A DNA stretch of 64,000 bases from Arthrinium phaeospermum (GCA_006503535.1 QYRS01000004.1:496001-560000); one strand, 5' to 3'; positions 33,247 to 46,246 are shown, counted from the stretch's first letter. Made by a program: numbers and translations. Notes: a model not told the origin generated them from the letters alone.

Positions 33247-34702
33247 GTTGGCAGAGTTGTGCTTTATTCACGTTTTCACGGGTTTGGGTGGAGTCATATG
33301 GAAATTTTGTCATAGATTGGGATGGTTTATTCCTACGGTTAGAGAGGGTGAAAAATCAGTAATTTGGGAGGTGTTTGCTACGATCAACTGCGACTCGGTC
33401 TTCTACTTTGAAGATGACCATGGGTGTATAAACGATGATTTCACGTGTTAGTCGCAGAGGTACTTACCATAATGAGGAATTATAAAAAACATTCAATGAT
33501 ACCAAACATGCACAGCATCAAGACTCCAAACTCTCATAGCCATATCTTCTTGCTGTCCTTGAGATCGGTTGTCGTTGTTTCAATGTCTCACATCAAATTC
33601 GCCATCTAATTACCTATCTGCGCCTCACCTCCGCGTGGCTGCTTAGCCGACGTAAACCATCCGAACCCCAGCTCCCTGTCGGTACCACATGTCCAGACCA
33701 CCTTATCTGCGCCACACGAGAATGCGTTGGACTCGGAGCGACTGCCATCTCTACATACGCAACTGGCTGCATAGATTACTGCATAGATTGGCGGCTTGCA
33801 GTGATCACCATGTCATGTCTACATGAGGTATGTAGGCGCCCGACAAAACTTGATTTTCCCCGGGGGGAGCCTGGGAGTCAGCTGCCCATGGCCGGTGAAT
33901 AGATTGGCGTTTCCAACATCGACCCAAGCTGACCACACTCACTTACAACACACACACGCACATCATATGTAAGTGATATGTTTTCAGTGACAGCAAACGC
34001 TCACTCCAAGAGCCATCAGGGTCACCCTGGTCTCGTGTATGCAAGTCGCCCGCAGCTCAGCTGTCGTAGGCGTTTTCCCATACAGGTTTGCTGATAAAGT
34101 GTAATTATTATGGGATTTCGCATATGCACAGCTGTCGCTCCGCCTTGGCAGCGTGGGCTTCAGCAAATAAACTCGACTGCACACTCACTCGCCCTAGACT
34201 GCCCTGATACGCCCAAGTCCTCAGGCCTGTCGACCTATCTGACCAGAGCGTACGCTCATTAGCAGGCAGACGTTTAGGTCAGTTAGACTGCTGGCTAAGG
34301 AGAGAGAGAACCCACCATGCAGCAGTTCAAGCTGCATGTGCCTCCCATCGAGACAGAATGAGTAAAAAAAAAAAAACCCCGTGCAAGCGGACGGGGCCGA
34401 CTACTGCGCACCTACGGCCTGCAACAAGCACCCTCCTTCCTCGGCCGAACGTGGTTTATAGTAGCACGTTCATCTCCACTTGCAGACCCATCCTCTAAAT
34501 CTCGAACACGGTAGATTGTGTGGAGTTCTCGTTTAATCTATGTATGTAGGAGGCAGCCAGCAGGAAGACCATGTTCTCGATCACTGGCTATGCTGGTTGC
34601 CCGAGGCATCTATTCCAGCCCCCAACCCAACCGCGGATCGAAAACGTGTCTGTGTGTTTCCCCACAGAATGGTACGATACGTCTCATGGCGGGGGTTTTT
34701 TT

Positions 34703-34708
34703 TCTCTC

Positions 34709-34799
<91 letters not shown>
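34703..34799 (+). repeat. (TC)n microsatellite, about 97 bp
   Basis: Nearly perfect CT dinucleotide repeat with one G interruption (near 34716), preceded by T8. It creates artificial Ser-Leu and Arg-Glu frames that are not genes. Confidence 0.95.
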
Positions 34800-34802
<3 letters not shown>

Positions 34803-36215
34803 CCCGGTGCCCATATCTGGGCCGAAAGACACCCTTCGATCTGGAGAGTCTGGTTTGGTTGACTAAACATATACCTAGGCAAAATGGAATGTGGACAGCA
34901 GGTCTTGATTGATCGAAAAATTTAGACGCAAAAGGAGATTGCCTCGGTAGTCTCCCGGCAGTGCCGGGTCCCGGGCAGGCTAGGAAGCGGGTGCCGGAGA
35001 GCTGGCGGTGGGAGGGAGAGGCCCACGATGCCTTCAAGGCTCGAAAGACTTTTTGTCAGCGGTTGCGCTCGCTGTCGCCGAGGTGGGCAGATGCACCTGG
35101 TGTCTGCCTGGCCAGAACAGGTGTCTGTTGAACCAGGGCGAGTCAGAGCTGGAGGCCCCTTCCAGATGATACCTACCTATCTGAAAGATCTAGAAATTCG
35201 GGCCTCGCAAAACGTGGATACTGCTGACTCTCCTACCGAGCAGACCAGACCAAACTTGAAGACCTGCTTTCGGTTGGTTCGGTATTATGTGTTAGTCCTG
35301 CTAGGGTATATTTTGTGGAAAATCAGTGCTTTCCAGATTTTCATCAAAAATCAGATGAACCACCCGAATGGAAATCGGGGGAGCAAGGATGGGTCCACCT
35401 TTTGTTTAAAGTGCCATTTCCTTGCGGCTGAGAGGATTGCGGCATGCGGACCTCTTCCCGTTCGCGTACCTTTGTCTCGGGCCTGTTGGGCGGATGAGCA
35501 GCAGGGATCTTCCAGGGACCTCGCCCACGTCGCCCACCTGAAGACGCTCAGTTCACCGCTAAAAAAGGCGAACCGCCTGAGGCCTCAGGCCTGACCCCTG
35601 CCGAGAATCAATCGATGTTTGTTAGCCCAAGAACATTTGCCGGACTGCGGATACTATTTTGGAATTAAGTATGCCATTTCCCATTTTCGCCGACGACGAG
35701 TCAGATACCACCGTCATAGATATATCATCCTCAAACTGCCTTTTTCCGACATGGGCAATTCCAGTCAGTAGCCGGCGAGACGCAGAGAAGTTGCCTTGAA
35801 TTTCGACCCGATTGTGGATATTCTCTCGACACGAACGACTAGCCATGCTCAACGGCGAACGAGCTTTGCTGGCGCGGGCTCTTTAGAACCCAGTTCAATG
35901 GGTCTTTTCCCCAAGCTTCTCACTCTGGTACGTGCAGTCGACGGCGCTCAAGAGGGTCGCAGGGCTCTCCTTCCACGGAGGCAGTCTGCCATGCCACCAC
36001 ACGGCTGTGACGGCAGGAGCCGGCCGAGCGGCAGTTTGGATTTTGTACTGCTGAGAACTTCGATGCAAGGTTAAGATGAGTATTGTAGAAGAGTGTTGTC
36101 TAAGAGACGAACACAACATGAAGTCTGCAGAATTTGAAGGGAGACAAAAAACGCATGCACAGAGGGAAGTGCCCCACATTGCGGGGTAGGTTGCAATCGG
36201 AGTTGAGTCCTGTCT

Positions 36216-37177
36216 TTAAGCCGACATATCTGGAATCGAATTGAATGAGTTCTTGGTTCTCGATAGCTGCATGTCGTGGTGTCGAATAGACTTTGCAGCC
36301 TCTGGGTTCTCGTCCCAGCTCTCGTGCAGGCCTACCTTAGACGATCCCACCGGTGCGGATAGCACGACCACAAAGTTTGGCTCATCGGAAACCAATAGCA
36401 AAGGGTGAGTGGGCAGTGGGTGTGCGGCGGCAACGCATCATCGTGCCATACGTATGGCGTGCACCGTACCGTCGTATATGCTGCGAACCTGTTCTGCGGC
36501 GATGACAAGCTTTGACGGAAACTCTGTCTCTCATGGTGCGCCTCTAGTTCCTGGATAGGCAGTGTTGGGCAGGTTTTGGGGAGTCGGAGGATTTGGAGGC
36601 GTTCCTCGTTATCTTGCCTATCAAAGGCATGCAGTCATGGCTGATGATTGCCGTCGTATCTGATTGATCAATTGGGAGCTGTTGGAAGAAATGTGTATCT
36701 TGGTTCCCGGCGCAAAAACCGGGCACATCCAGACATGTATGTACCTCTTACATGACTGATATGTGGACTGCCGGAGAGGTTCATCATTGGGCAAAGTGGC
36801 GCTGGAGGGGCGTGCGATGTTGAGGATTGATCAATCTTTGACTTTGGCCGTTCGTTGCCCGGCGTGACACAAAATCCTGTCAAATTGCGGAAAGCCACGG
36901 CGAATTCCTGCTGGGGGAGGATTGCCCTCGCCGGGTCTAGATGTGGCTTGAGGACGGCGACCCTTCTATTTTGGGTGCTTACATCGATGGTGGGCGGCAC
37001 AGTGAGAAACGAGTAAAGTGATTCAGTAGATGCCCGTTCGATTACTGCTTGGTAGCGGTCAATGAGCGCAGGCTGCTTGGCTGCCTGCCTGCTGTTGAAC
37101 GTGATGTGTAATTCCGGTCCATTCCTTTCTTTATCCGCGTCCCTGCCGTTTCGAGTCCTACCGCCGGCCCGCTCCAT
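36216..37177 (-). pseudogene. Possible gene relic or unrecognised small gene (weak)
   Basis: An ATG frame of 169 codons (37177-36668) has protein-like stretches, and a GTAAGA donor-like site falls in it after a ...SPHISH segment (near 36750). Further along the same strand a frame with stretches such as LVIAAEQVRSIYDG and VVVLSAPVGSSKVGL runs to 36216 but is broken by a TGA near 36440, where CGA would read through. I recognise no domain. It could be a decayed gene, spliced exons of an unknown gene, or chance; the composition is not strongly coding. Confidence 0.18.
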
Positions 37178-39179
37178 GTTTGTCTCATCAGATCACTTTT
37201 GAGACCTACAGCGGGAGCAGGGTAAAAATATCTCCAATGTGACGTGTAGATAGGCAAGCTGTCATATTCTCTCCGTACATTGCTATCAATCTACACCAAT
37301 CCACCCATTCATTGAACCTGCATCTAGCTGTCGTTTCAGTGACAACACAGACACACGCTCACGAAACCACGTGCGCTCGACCTGAAGCTCGCGCCGGCGC
37401 CCTTTCCACCACCAGGGTACATGCGCCGGGCGGCCACCAATTTTCGAGCGCCACGTATCTCTGGCGCTTTCGTGCCGGCCGCCTATATCTGCCTTTTCAG
37501 GGGAGGGCGCACGGGAGTGCCTGGCGCCGGACGTTTTGGTGGCTTCAGCTCTAGGAAATAGCGAGGTCTCCAAGGCTTGCTGAATGAATCTCTTGGGAAA
37601 CAAAAAAAGCTACGTAGGGTCGGCGGCACCTTACAACAACAGCGCACGATGCTAGCGAAGTTTTTCATGCTGGCTAGCAGCCTAGCTGCTTGCTCCGAAA
37701 AGGAAAGAAAAATAAGATACGAGAATCTCGGACGGTGGAGGTGCAGTCACTTCCTCTGATTCCGGACCAGACCCAGACGGGTGATCCCTGTCCGTGCAGC
37801 ACGGCGCCAGTTCGCTCGCTGGCTCTGCGCTCTGCCATGGAGTGGAGAGAGGTATCGAGGTACTGGAGGTATTGACTACTTTCCATCTGGGGCCCTGGGC
37901 TAGCTCGGCTCGCAGTCTCCATCAAAATGCTGACTCGCCGGATTGTCCAATCAGAAAATTGCTCTGGCCAATTTATCGCCATGATTATTTTGCACCTTTT
38001 CGGGCTGGAGTACCGGTACATGGCGCCTGGACGATACTTGCCAATCAATACCCATGGGAAACTGAAAAAATAACCTGGCCAAAACCAAACCACATCACAT
38101 CTGCTCGACATGGCCCGTAAGCCCTAAAGTGGCCATATTCCCGTTATCTATCTGACCTATCTTGCTTGCTGACACCCACTGACGATGATGGGCCCAACGG
38201 GCATACATCTCCCAGACGACAGGATAGCAGCTTGGACTTCCTTCCGTCATCCAACGCCCTGTCACTCGCATTTGATCCCCTTGACACCGAGACAGGATGA
38301 AGCACTCGCCTGTTCGCCCCTGGGTAGCTGCTGGCCAGCAACGGGACCAGGCCCGGCAAACTCACCCGCGCCACGGCTGTGGAATACCGTGCAGTAGCCA
38401 GTAGCCACCAGTCTAGTACCTGAGATTTACGGCCAACTAGGAAAACCCTAACACGCTGCAGTGATAGTAGTAGATTTCCCAACTGAGGAAGTGGGCGGCC
38501 TGAGGTTGGGTTCTGGGTTCCTGGGTCCCTGTAGAACCGAGCAAGTGGAACAGAGCTCACTGACAGCCTGGCCCAGAACCATACCCACCCATATGTCACC
38601 ACCATCCGTGCTCTCACCTCTCACACTCGTCTTGTCATGTTCCCCTGCTCGATGCGGGTAGTGTGCGCGGTACGCCTGCCCGTGTGTGTACCAATGTTGG
38701 GCTAGCCGGACCAGACTATCGGACTGCACCGTAGCTCTCTCACTCTCTCTGGCAGACAGACTGGTAACCCCCTGCACACACCCCTGCCGGCCTGCCCCTG
38801 TCGGTTACCAGGGCACCCCTGCCGGCTCTGGCGGGTTGATCGATCCCAACGAGGAGGGTAACCAGCGACTGAGAGGGCCTGCGACTCCGTGTTCACACCT
38901 TGTTGGTGTGTGGTTCGCTCGCTCGCTGCCGAATCGCCTGTCCGTTCGCTCCAGCACCAGGAGATCGCTTCAACCTACTTTCCAGCCAGGCCCTTCCTTC
39001 CCTCTTAGCTAGAGGAGGACGAAAAAACCCAGATAGTAGGTAAGTAGAAGCGGCGAAAAACTTCACACGCTGGAGGGGGGGACCTAGATCGCAGCACGTC
39101 AGGTTCCGACACGGTGACCGAACACTAGGCCCAAGCCACGCTCCAGGTACTTCATTTACACATATCGCACTCTCCTCTT

Positions 39180-39614
39180 TCGCTCTCGACTGCCTTTTGT
39201 CCCTTTTCCACGCGCGCCGGGTTCATCACTTTGGGTTGTCGTCCTATTTCGCCTTTGCGGACGCCTCCAGGTCCTCAACTATCGTTTCCTCCATTACCCC
39301 CCCTGCAATACTATTGCAGCCGCAGGCAGTCCATAGTAGCTTTACCTCTCTCTCTCTCTTATCGTTAATTCGAAGAGAAGGTGTAAAGTAGACTGCTCAC
39401 ATACCACATTCGTTCGCAATAACACGCCCGCGTCTATTACTTTTCGGCAAGGACCTGGACCACCCCTCCCCCTTGTGAATATTCTTTCGTTCTTCCTCCT
39501 CCCCCCACTCTCCCCCCAAGGAACGCCTCTCGCTCCAACGATTCCGGAAACAAGTCCAATACGAAGCCTCCCCAAAGCCTAGCCAAGGAATAGAACCAGC
39601 CAGCTGAACGAAAG
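39180..39614 (+). other. Probable leader (5' UTR) exon region of the GT2 gene
   Basis: Pyrimidine-rich sequence ends at 39614 in AAAG, directly before a perfect GTATGT donor. The real transcription start is not known; 39180 is only where the CT-rich core begins. Confidence 0.35.
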
Positions 39615-40130
39615 GTATGTTGGTGCAATCCCATGTCTTATCTCCTTTGTCACTTGCTTCCGGGTGTATGTGATCACGAGGACCCGAAAACCGACTTACA
39701 GAAGTCTGTTACCTGCCACCATCCCGTTCGATCCCCAATTCCTTTTGCTCTTCCCTCTCTCTTTTTTTCTTTCTCATCGCCAAGCATAATCCATAATATA
39801 CCCACCGACCGCAAGGGTCCTCACGTCGTGCTACTCGCTCGCCGGCCTTCGTTCTCGTGGATCGATACTGGAGATACCTTCAAGCGTATCCTCGTGTGTC
39901 TTGTCTCCATGACTGACTCGGCAAGGATATAGCTGAGCATAATCTTGGGTTTCGACTTTTGGAAACCATCCACTCGCTTCCTGTTAGTCGTCTTGTTGCT
40001 GCTGCTTGCCCACTCCATCACTGCCCTTCCTTGCCTGCTTGCTACACCCGTATTCGTTCCACAACATGGATCCCGAGTCTCACATCCCAACAAACCATTG
40101 CTTCCTGTCAGCTAACACAAGCATATACAG
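39615..40130 (+). other. Probable leader intron (516 nt) of the GT2 gene
   Basis: The donor AAAG/GTATGT at 39615 is a consensus fungal 5' splice site. The branch GCTAAC at 40111-40116 and acceptor atacag ending at 40130 have ideal spacing. It lies entirely before the start codon at 40286, so it would be a 5' UTR intron. Short AUGs inside it would then be removed from the mature leader. Confidence 0.45.
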
Positions 40131-40285
40131 TACGATAATTCAGCCGGCTTATTAGCCCCTTTCCACCTTGTTTGGGTAATTCATCAGGCAGTGTTGGGTT
40201 TTTATTTCACGTCACTCGCTTTTTCCAAGGAAAACCAGGACGCGGACGGAGAGAGTTTGGCCCGTGAGCCAACCGGTAGGCCAAG

Positions 40286-43159
40286 ATGGGTATCGGAAGT
40301 TACTTCAAGGCGGAGAAGCCCGACCAGAAGCAGAAACGGCCGGCAGTCTCGGCTGTAGCACCTCCCGCCGGTGCTTCTGCCACTGCTGGACCCTCTTCAG
40401 GCGGCGTGTTGGAAAAGAGCGGCGGCCATGGGCCCCTCGGCGCCAACGACATCGAGCTGCAGCCGCCGACGCCCAATGTGCACTCGTCGCGCAACTCGAT
40501 CCGGTCGGCGCGGTCGGGCGCCAGCTCCATGTTCCTCGACGACATCAAGCACGAGGTCATGGTCAACTACCTCTACCAGCAGCAGTGCTCGCACCTCTGG
40601 GTCAGCGACGGCAGTGGTGAAGTTGAAGGTGTGCTCCTCCGCAAGTGGAAGGGCAACTACATGGCCTGCCCGCAGGAGCTCGGCAACTCGCCCTTTGCCC
40701 GCGCCTGCTCGGAACTCAACGTTCATGTAAGTTGCCTTCTCGGCTAGGCTATCTTTTCTTTCGGTATGATATCATGAAAGCTGACGACCTTCTTAGTGCG
40801 CCATGACGGTCAACTCGAGAATCATCAAGACGTTCCTGTCGTGGTCGCCCGACGCCGTCGACGTGCCCCTGATGAACGGGCTGCGCATCCAGATCCTGCC
40901 GACCGTCGAGGACCTGCCGCGGGCGCGCAAGCACCAGTTCGCCGCCTTTGTGGCGTCCGAGGCGCTGCTGGTGGTCTGGGACGACGACGCGCTGCACCTG
41001 GTGCAGCGGGCCAAGGCCATCGAGTCGGAGCTGATGGAGCTGGTCTGGAAGACGGGCGAGGGCGAGGACGACGAGAAGAAGCAAGGGCCCGTCGCCGTGA
41101 CCGAGTACGAGATCGACGAGGAGAGCGGCCAGATCAAGCCCGAGAAGCGGCCCGTGCACATGCTCAACACCTACCTTGTGTCTATTGTCATGTGTATTGT
41201 TACTGTGTCTCTGGGTGCTGCTTGGCGCGCCCTGGCCATCGAGGTGTCGGTCGACGGCAGCTACGTGCGGCTGGCGCTGGTGGCCCTGGCGCCGATCCAG
41301 GTCTTCTTCACCCTCTTCTTCGCGCAGGTCATCGTCGGTTGCCTGGCGCAGATCTTCGGCCCCATCCGCCAGCTGACCATCAACTCCAAGTTCTTCTCGG
41401 CCCGGCCGCCGCCGCGCCTGCACTCGGACCACCTGCCGCACCTGACGGTGCAGTGCCCCGTGTACAAGGAGGGCCTGCAGGGCGTCATCGCGCCGACGGT
41501 CAAGTCGATCAAGCAGGCCATCAGCACGTACGAGCTGCAGGGCGGGTCGGCCAACATGTTCATGAACGACGACGGCCTGCAGCTGATCCCCGAGGAGGAG
41601 CGCCGCGCCCGCATCGAGTTCTACGCCGACCACAGCATCGGCTGGGTCGCGCGGCCCAAGCACGGCGAGAACGGCTTCCTGCGCCGCGGCAAGTTCAAGA
41701 AGGCCTCCAACATGAACTTCGCCCTCATGATCTCGTGCAAGGTCGAGGAGAAGCTCGGCCGCTACCAGCGCGGCCACGACTGGACCCAGGCCGACGAGGC
41801 CCAGGCCTACGAGCAGTCCCTCAAGGAGGTCCTCGAGGAGGACGGCCGCGCCTGGGCGGATGGAAACGTCCGTGTTGGCGACTATATTCTCATTAGTAAG
41901 TGCTTTGCAACTCTGTCCTTCACTAGGCCATGGCTAACAACACTCGCAGTCGACTCTGACACCCGTGTGCCCGCCGACTGCCTGCTCGACGCCGTCTCCG
42001 AGATGGAGCAGTCCCCCGATGTCGGCATCATGCAGTTCTCCTCGGGCGTCATGCAGGTCGTCCACACCTACTTCGAGAACGGCATCACCTTCTTCACCAA
42101 CCTCATCTACACGGCCATCCGCTACACCGTCTCCAACGGTGACGTCGCCCCTTTCGTCGGTCACAACGCCATCCTCCGCTGGAGCGCCATTCAGCAGGTC
42201 AGCTACGAGGACGAGGATGGCTACGAAAAGTTCTGGTCCGAAAGCCACGTGTCCGAGGATTTCGATATGTCGCTCCGTCTCCAGTGTGCCGGTTACATCA
42301 TCCGTTTGGCTGCGTGGGCTGGTGAAGGCTTCAAGGAGGGTGTGTCCCTGACCGTGTACGACGAGCTGGCGCGCTGGGAGAAGTACGCCTACGGCTGCAA
42401 CGAGCTGCTCTTCCACCCGATCCGGACCTGGCTGTGGCGCGGCCCCTTCACCCCCCTGTTCCGGCGCTTCCTCTTCTCCAACATCCGCTTCACCTCCAAG
42501 ATCACCGTCATCTCGTACATCGGCACCTACTACGCCATCGGCGCGGCCTGGATCCTGACGTCGGTCAACTACTTCGTCATGGGCTGGTTCAACGGCTACC
42601 TCGACAAGTACTACGTCGACTCGTGGCAGGTCTGGTTCTCCATCATCATCGTCTTCAACGGCCTCGGCAACGTCGCCCTCGCCATCATGCGCTACCGCAT
42701 CGGCGAGCGCAGCCTGCTCTACGCCCTCTACGAGAACTTCAAGTGGACCATCATGCTCGCCATCTTCCTCGGCGGTCTGTCGCTGCACGTCTCCCAGGCC
42801 CTGCTGGCGCACATGTTCGAGATCGACATGACGTGGGGTGCCACGTCCAAGGAGGCCGAGTTCTCCAACTTCTTCATTGAGATTCCCAAGGTGTTGAAAA
42901 AGGTAAGCTTTCGCCCTCAGCTGTTACTACGCCCAAGACGAATACCCGATTACTAACGCGTTACTTCTAGTTCAAATTCTCGATGCTCTTCTCCATCTTC
43001 TTCATCATCGCCATGGTCATCATGGCCCAGGCGCCCTTCATCCCCTACGACTGGCGCATCACCGACTTCGTCGCCATCCTGCCCATGGCCACCGTCGCCG
43101 TGTCGCACTTGCTGCTGCCGCTGGCCCTCAACCCGGCCCTCATGACCTTCTCCTGGTAG
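40286..43159 (+). CDS. GT2 processive polysaccharide synthase, resembling fungal FgGT2/ZtGT2 hyphal-growth enzymes
   Basis: Integral membrane glycosyltransferase family 2 protein of 893 aa. Exons: 40286-40726, 40797-41895, 41950-42902, 42971-43159; total 2682 nt in one frame. A cytosolic N-terminal part (about 280 residues) precedes two helices (LVSIVMCIVTVSLGAAW; LALVALAPIQVFFTLFFAQVIVG). Then comes the catalytic domain: LTVQCPVYKEGLQ, a DSD motif at 515-517 (spanning the intron 2 junction), SEDFD with Glu616-Asp617 (the ED acceptor motif), and RW at 655-656 in DELARW, where most processive synthases have QxxRW. Five or six C-terminal helices follow. It belongs to the chitin/cellulose/hyaluronan synthase superfamily but lacks class-defining chitin synthase blocks. 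From memory, type 2 enzymes in Zymoseptoria and Fusarium (ZtGT2/FgGT2) needed for hyphal growth on surfaces look like this. The polymer made is unknown. Confidence 0.9.
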
Positions 43160-44054
43160 ACGGAGATTGGCGTCGTCAAGGGAGATGAAGATGAAAAAAA
43201 AAAAAAAGAAGTCGGTCGTTTCCAATGAAAGAAGTGGCCTGCAATGCGTCCATGACGAACATTATAAAAACGCTAATGTTAATCCTTGCCCTCCTCGTTC
43301 GTTTTTTCTCTTTTATTATCTGGCATCCCGACCGCACAACTGTTAATAGATCTGGATTTGGAGTTATACTTGTTGATGGATGATATACATATTACTGCGG
43401 TTTTGGTTTTCTGGGGGGTTTTATGACACACATCTTAGATGGGGAAGGGAAAGGGAAGAAGAGGGAGAAGCGAAGTCAGCTTCAATGCTGCATATCATCA
43501 TTGTTTCTTTTTTTATCTCAGCTTATCTTTGGGTTGGTGGTTGGAAAGCAAAATGATATGAGAAGCAGGTATGACAAAAGAGTTTGAGATCCCTCGTTAG
43601 GCACAGTACTTTCACTTGGAACAGGGGATGATGAAACCTCGCAAATGATTTGGGTCTGGAGGCGCGAGTTCAGACACACGACCTAGTTAGCTGTGTTGGA
43701 AGAAAGCAATCAAATCCTTTGCACCCTGCCTCACCTTATATGCATCTATCTTCGTGAATGTGACATGAGCATATGACATGGCAACAATGTAATTGGTGGC
43801 ATCAACAGCAGCTTGTTGTTATTGTTGTGATGCCCTGTCGAGCATGTGAGCAGTTCAGGCCAAACACATGACATCCCCCAGACTCGCGCCTACACATGGA
43901 AGCCGAGGATGAAGAAGAGGTAGAGAGCTTGGCAACATCACTGACTCCCAAACCAGACCGAGAACTACGTCTAAACCAGATATATGCTCATAGTAAACAT
44001 GCTATATAGGTACTTAGTCAAACGCTACGCTACACCGCCCCATGCCTCTCAACC
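43160..44054. other. Convergent 3' intergenic region
   Basis: About 0.9 kb between the stops of the GT2 gene (+) and the acyl-CoA synthetase gene (-). It includes an A-run (43193-43206) soon after the GT2 stop. No gene is supported. Confidence 0.55.
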
Positions 44055-46246
44055 TCACGACGATGATTCCGCCAACATGCCAACCGCCATATCGCGCAAC
44101 TTATACTTCTGAATCTTCCCACTGGCCGTCTTAGGGTAGTCGTCCACGAACCAGACATGACTCGGCACCAAATGCGAACTCAACGTCTCGCGGACCCAAG
44201 CCTTCAAATCCTCCACCTTCAAGACCTGTTTCTCCTTGCCCGCCTCCTTCCCCTGCTCCTGTTGCCCTTCAACAGTCCACCCCGCATACGGCACCACAAA
44301 CGCCCCCACCACCTCCCCGTACCGCGCATGCGGCACCCCGACCACGCTCACGTCCCCGACCCCGGGACACTGCAGCAGACAGTTCTCGACCTCGAGCGGG
44401 TGGATGTTCTCGCCGCCCCGAATAATCAGGTCCTTGATCCGCCCCGTGATCGCCACGTAGCCCTCGGAGTCCATGCGCGCCTCGTCCCCGCTGTACATCC
44501 ACGTCCGCCCGTCGGGCGAGTCCGCCGCCGCCACGCAGTCCTCCCGCGTCCGCGCCGCGTCGTTAAAGTACCCCTGCATGACCAAATACCCGCTCGCCGC
44601 CAGCTCCCCGCGCGCGCCCCGCGGCAGGACCACGGACCGGTCGGCCGGGTCGACGACTTTCACGGCCGTGTGCGGCATGGCGCGGCCGACGGTGCCGGTG
44701 CGGCGTTCGAGGGGGTCCCGGGGGCTGGTCATGAGGCTCACGGGGCTCGTCTCGGTCTGGCCGTAGCAAATCACCAAGTCGTGCAGGCCGAGCGTCGCGT
44801 ATAAGCGGCGCATCAGGCTCTCGGGCACGGAGCTGCCCGCCGCGATGCCCTTGCGCAGGCCCCGGAACGGCTGCTGGGTCGGATGCACGTGTCGCAGCTG
44901 CTCGCGCAGGGCCGGCGAGGACTCGAGCAGCTCCAGCTCCGCGACGAACATGGTGGCGACGCCGTACAGGCCCGTGGCGTCCTGCTCGGCCGCCATGAGC
45001 AGGCTGGCGGCCGGGTCGAAGGCGGGCGAGGGGAACAGGATGGCCGCGCCCGTCGTGGCCGTCGCCATGTAGCCCAGCACGCAGCCGAAGCAGTGGAAGA
45101 GCGGGGGCGGCACCACGACGCGGTCGGCGGGCTCGAGGCCCATGCGCGCCGCGATCAGGCGGCCGTTGTTGAGGATGCACGTGTGCGACAGCTGGGCCGC
45201 TTTGGGCGACGAGGTGGTGCCCGACGTGAACTGGATGTTGATGGTCTCGTCGGCCGACAGGGGGCTGTCGGGGACGACGGTCTGCGATGAGGAAGAGCCC
45301 TTGGGCGAGGTTGACGCAAGGAGGTCCGATAGGGGCGTCAGGGCCCGTAGTTTCTCGAGCGGGAAGTCGACCTTGGGGTGCGAAGATCGGTTGTCCACAA
45401 TGATGACGGACTCGAGTGTCGGGACCTGTTCGGAGGAGATTCCCGTGGTGGCCATATCCGGGATGAAGGCCTCGAGCAGCGGCAGATTGCTCCGCCCCCG
45501 GCACGGCTTGTAGGGCAGATCGGTCACCGCCCCGATAACGAGCGTCTTGGCGCCCAGGTGCGCCAGCGCCGCCGTGAGCTGCTGCTGGTTGAAGGAGGGG
45601 TTGAGCGGCACCAGGATGGCGCCCAGCTTGAAGACGGCGTACGTCAGGGCCGCGTTCTCCATGACGTTTCCCAGGCTGACGGCGACGCGGTCGCCCTTCC
45701 GGACGCCGGTGGAGCGCAGCGCGTGCGCGAGCCGATTGGACAGGACGTCCAGCTCTTCGTAGGTGAGGATCTCGGTGTGCGGCGGCGCCCCGAACCCGTT
45801 GGAGCTCTGGGAGCACGCCAGGAGGTCTGCCATTGTGGGCGCCCGGCACATGACGGCGGGACGGTCGCCATGCTGGGAGACGATGCCGGCGAAGTGCTCT
45901 GATATTGTGTCGTAGGATAGCGGGGGCTATCGATATGTAAGCAGGTGTTCCTTGCGTATGACGATGACCCAAGTTGAGAAAAGGGAATATTGCAGAGTTG
46001 ATGTTTCACGAAACATTCCCGTTCCCGAGGCAGTCAAACTCAGATCAACCTCTGCATTGCCACGGTTTTGAAACGAGCTGTAGGACCATTCGGGATGGGC
46101 GGAAGGCTGCTTACCTCCGTAAGTCCTTCAGAGTAACTCAAGCTCCCACCCGACATCGTCCTCCTCTGAAGGCCATAGCACCGAGACGGAAGGCCCCTTA
46201 GCATATACCGCGCCAAGCGCAACGTAGATCTCGATCGGAGAGCCAT
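44055..46246 (-). CDS. AMP-dependent acyl-CoA synthetase, mitochondrial type (medium-chain/ACSF2-like)
   Basis: Activates a carboxylic acid to its CoA thioester via an acyl-adenylate. 667 aa from exons 46246-46115 and 45926-44055 with a 188-nt phase-0 intron. Exon 1 encodes a basic, hydroxylated, acid-free N terminus (MALRSRSTLRLARYMLRGLP), a good mitochondrial presequence, then SGGSLSYSEGLTE joining PPLSYDTISEHF across the intron, a familiar start of this family. Motifs seen: P-loop TSGTTSSPK at about 278-286, YGQTE at 432-436, SGD at 523-525, GRIKDLIIRGGENIHP, and the catalytic Lys of PKTASGKIQK near 648. The C terminus (AESSS) is not a peroxisomal signal. Likely a mitochondrial medium-chain or branched fatty acid ligase; substrate not determinable. 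The start ATG at 46246 is favoured because it provides the presequence. Confidence 0.9.

Larger units (their letters stand above)
33247..39179. other. Gene-poor region (about 5.9 kb) with one simple repeat
   Basis: Downstream of the GH16 gene. It contains the (TC)n tract at 34703-34799, a possible gene relic at 36216-37177 (minus), and many chance frames. I see no tRNA or transposon ends. The 3' part from about 38,900 becomes pyrimidine-rich and probably leads into the promoter of the GT2 gene. Confidence 0.45.

Noticed and set aside
34518..34912. Ser-Leu and Arg-Glu repeat proteins on both strands
   Set aside because: They are translations of the (TC)n microsatellite and not genes.
40749..41777. 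342-codon open frame opposite the GT2 gene
   Set aside because: Antisense shadow caused by high GC3; no domain and no start context.
44563..45972. 469-codon alternative frame on the minus strand inside the acyl-CoA synthetase gene
   Set aside because: Same-strand out-of-frame shadow; the other frame has all adenylate-forming motifs.
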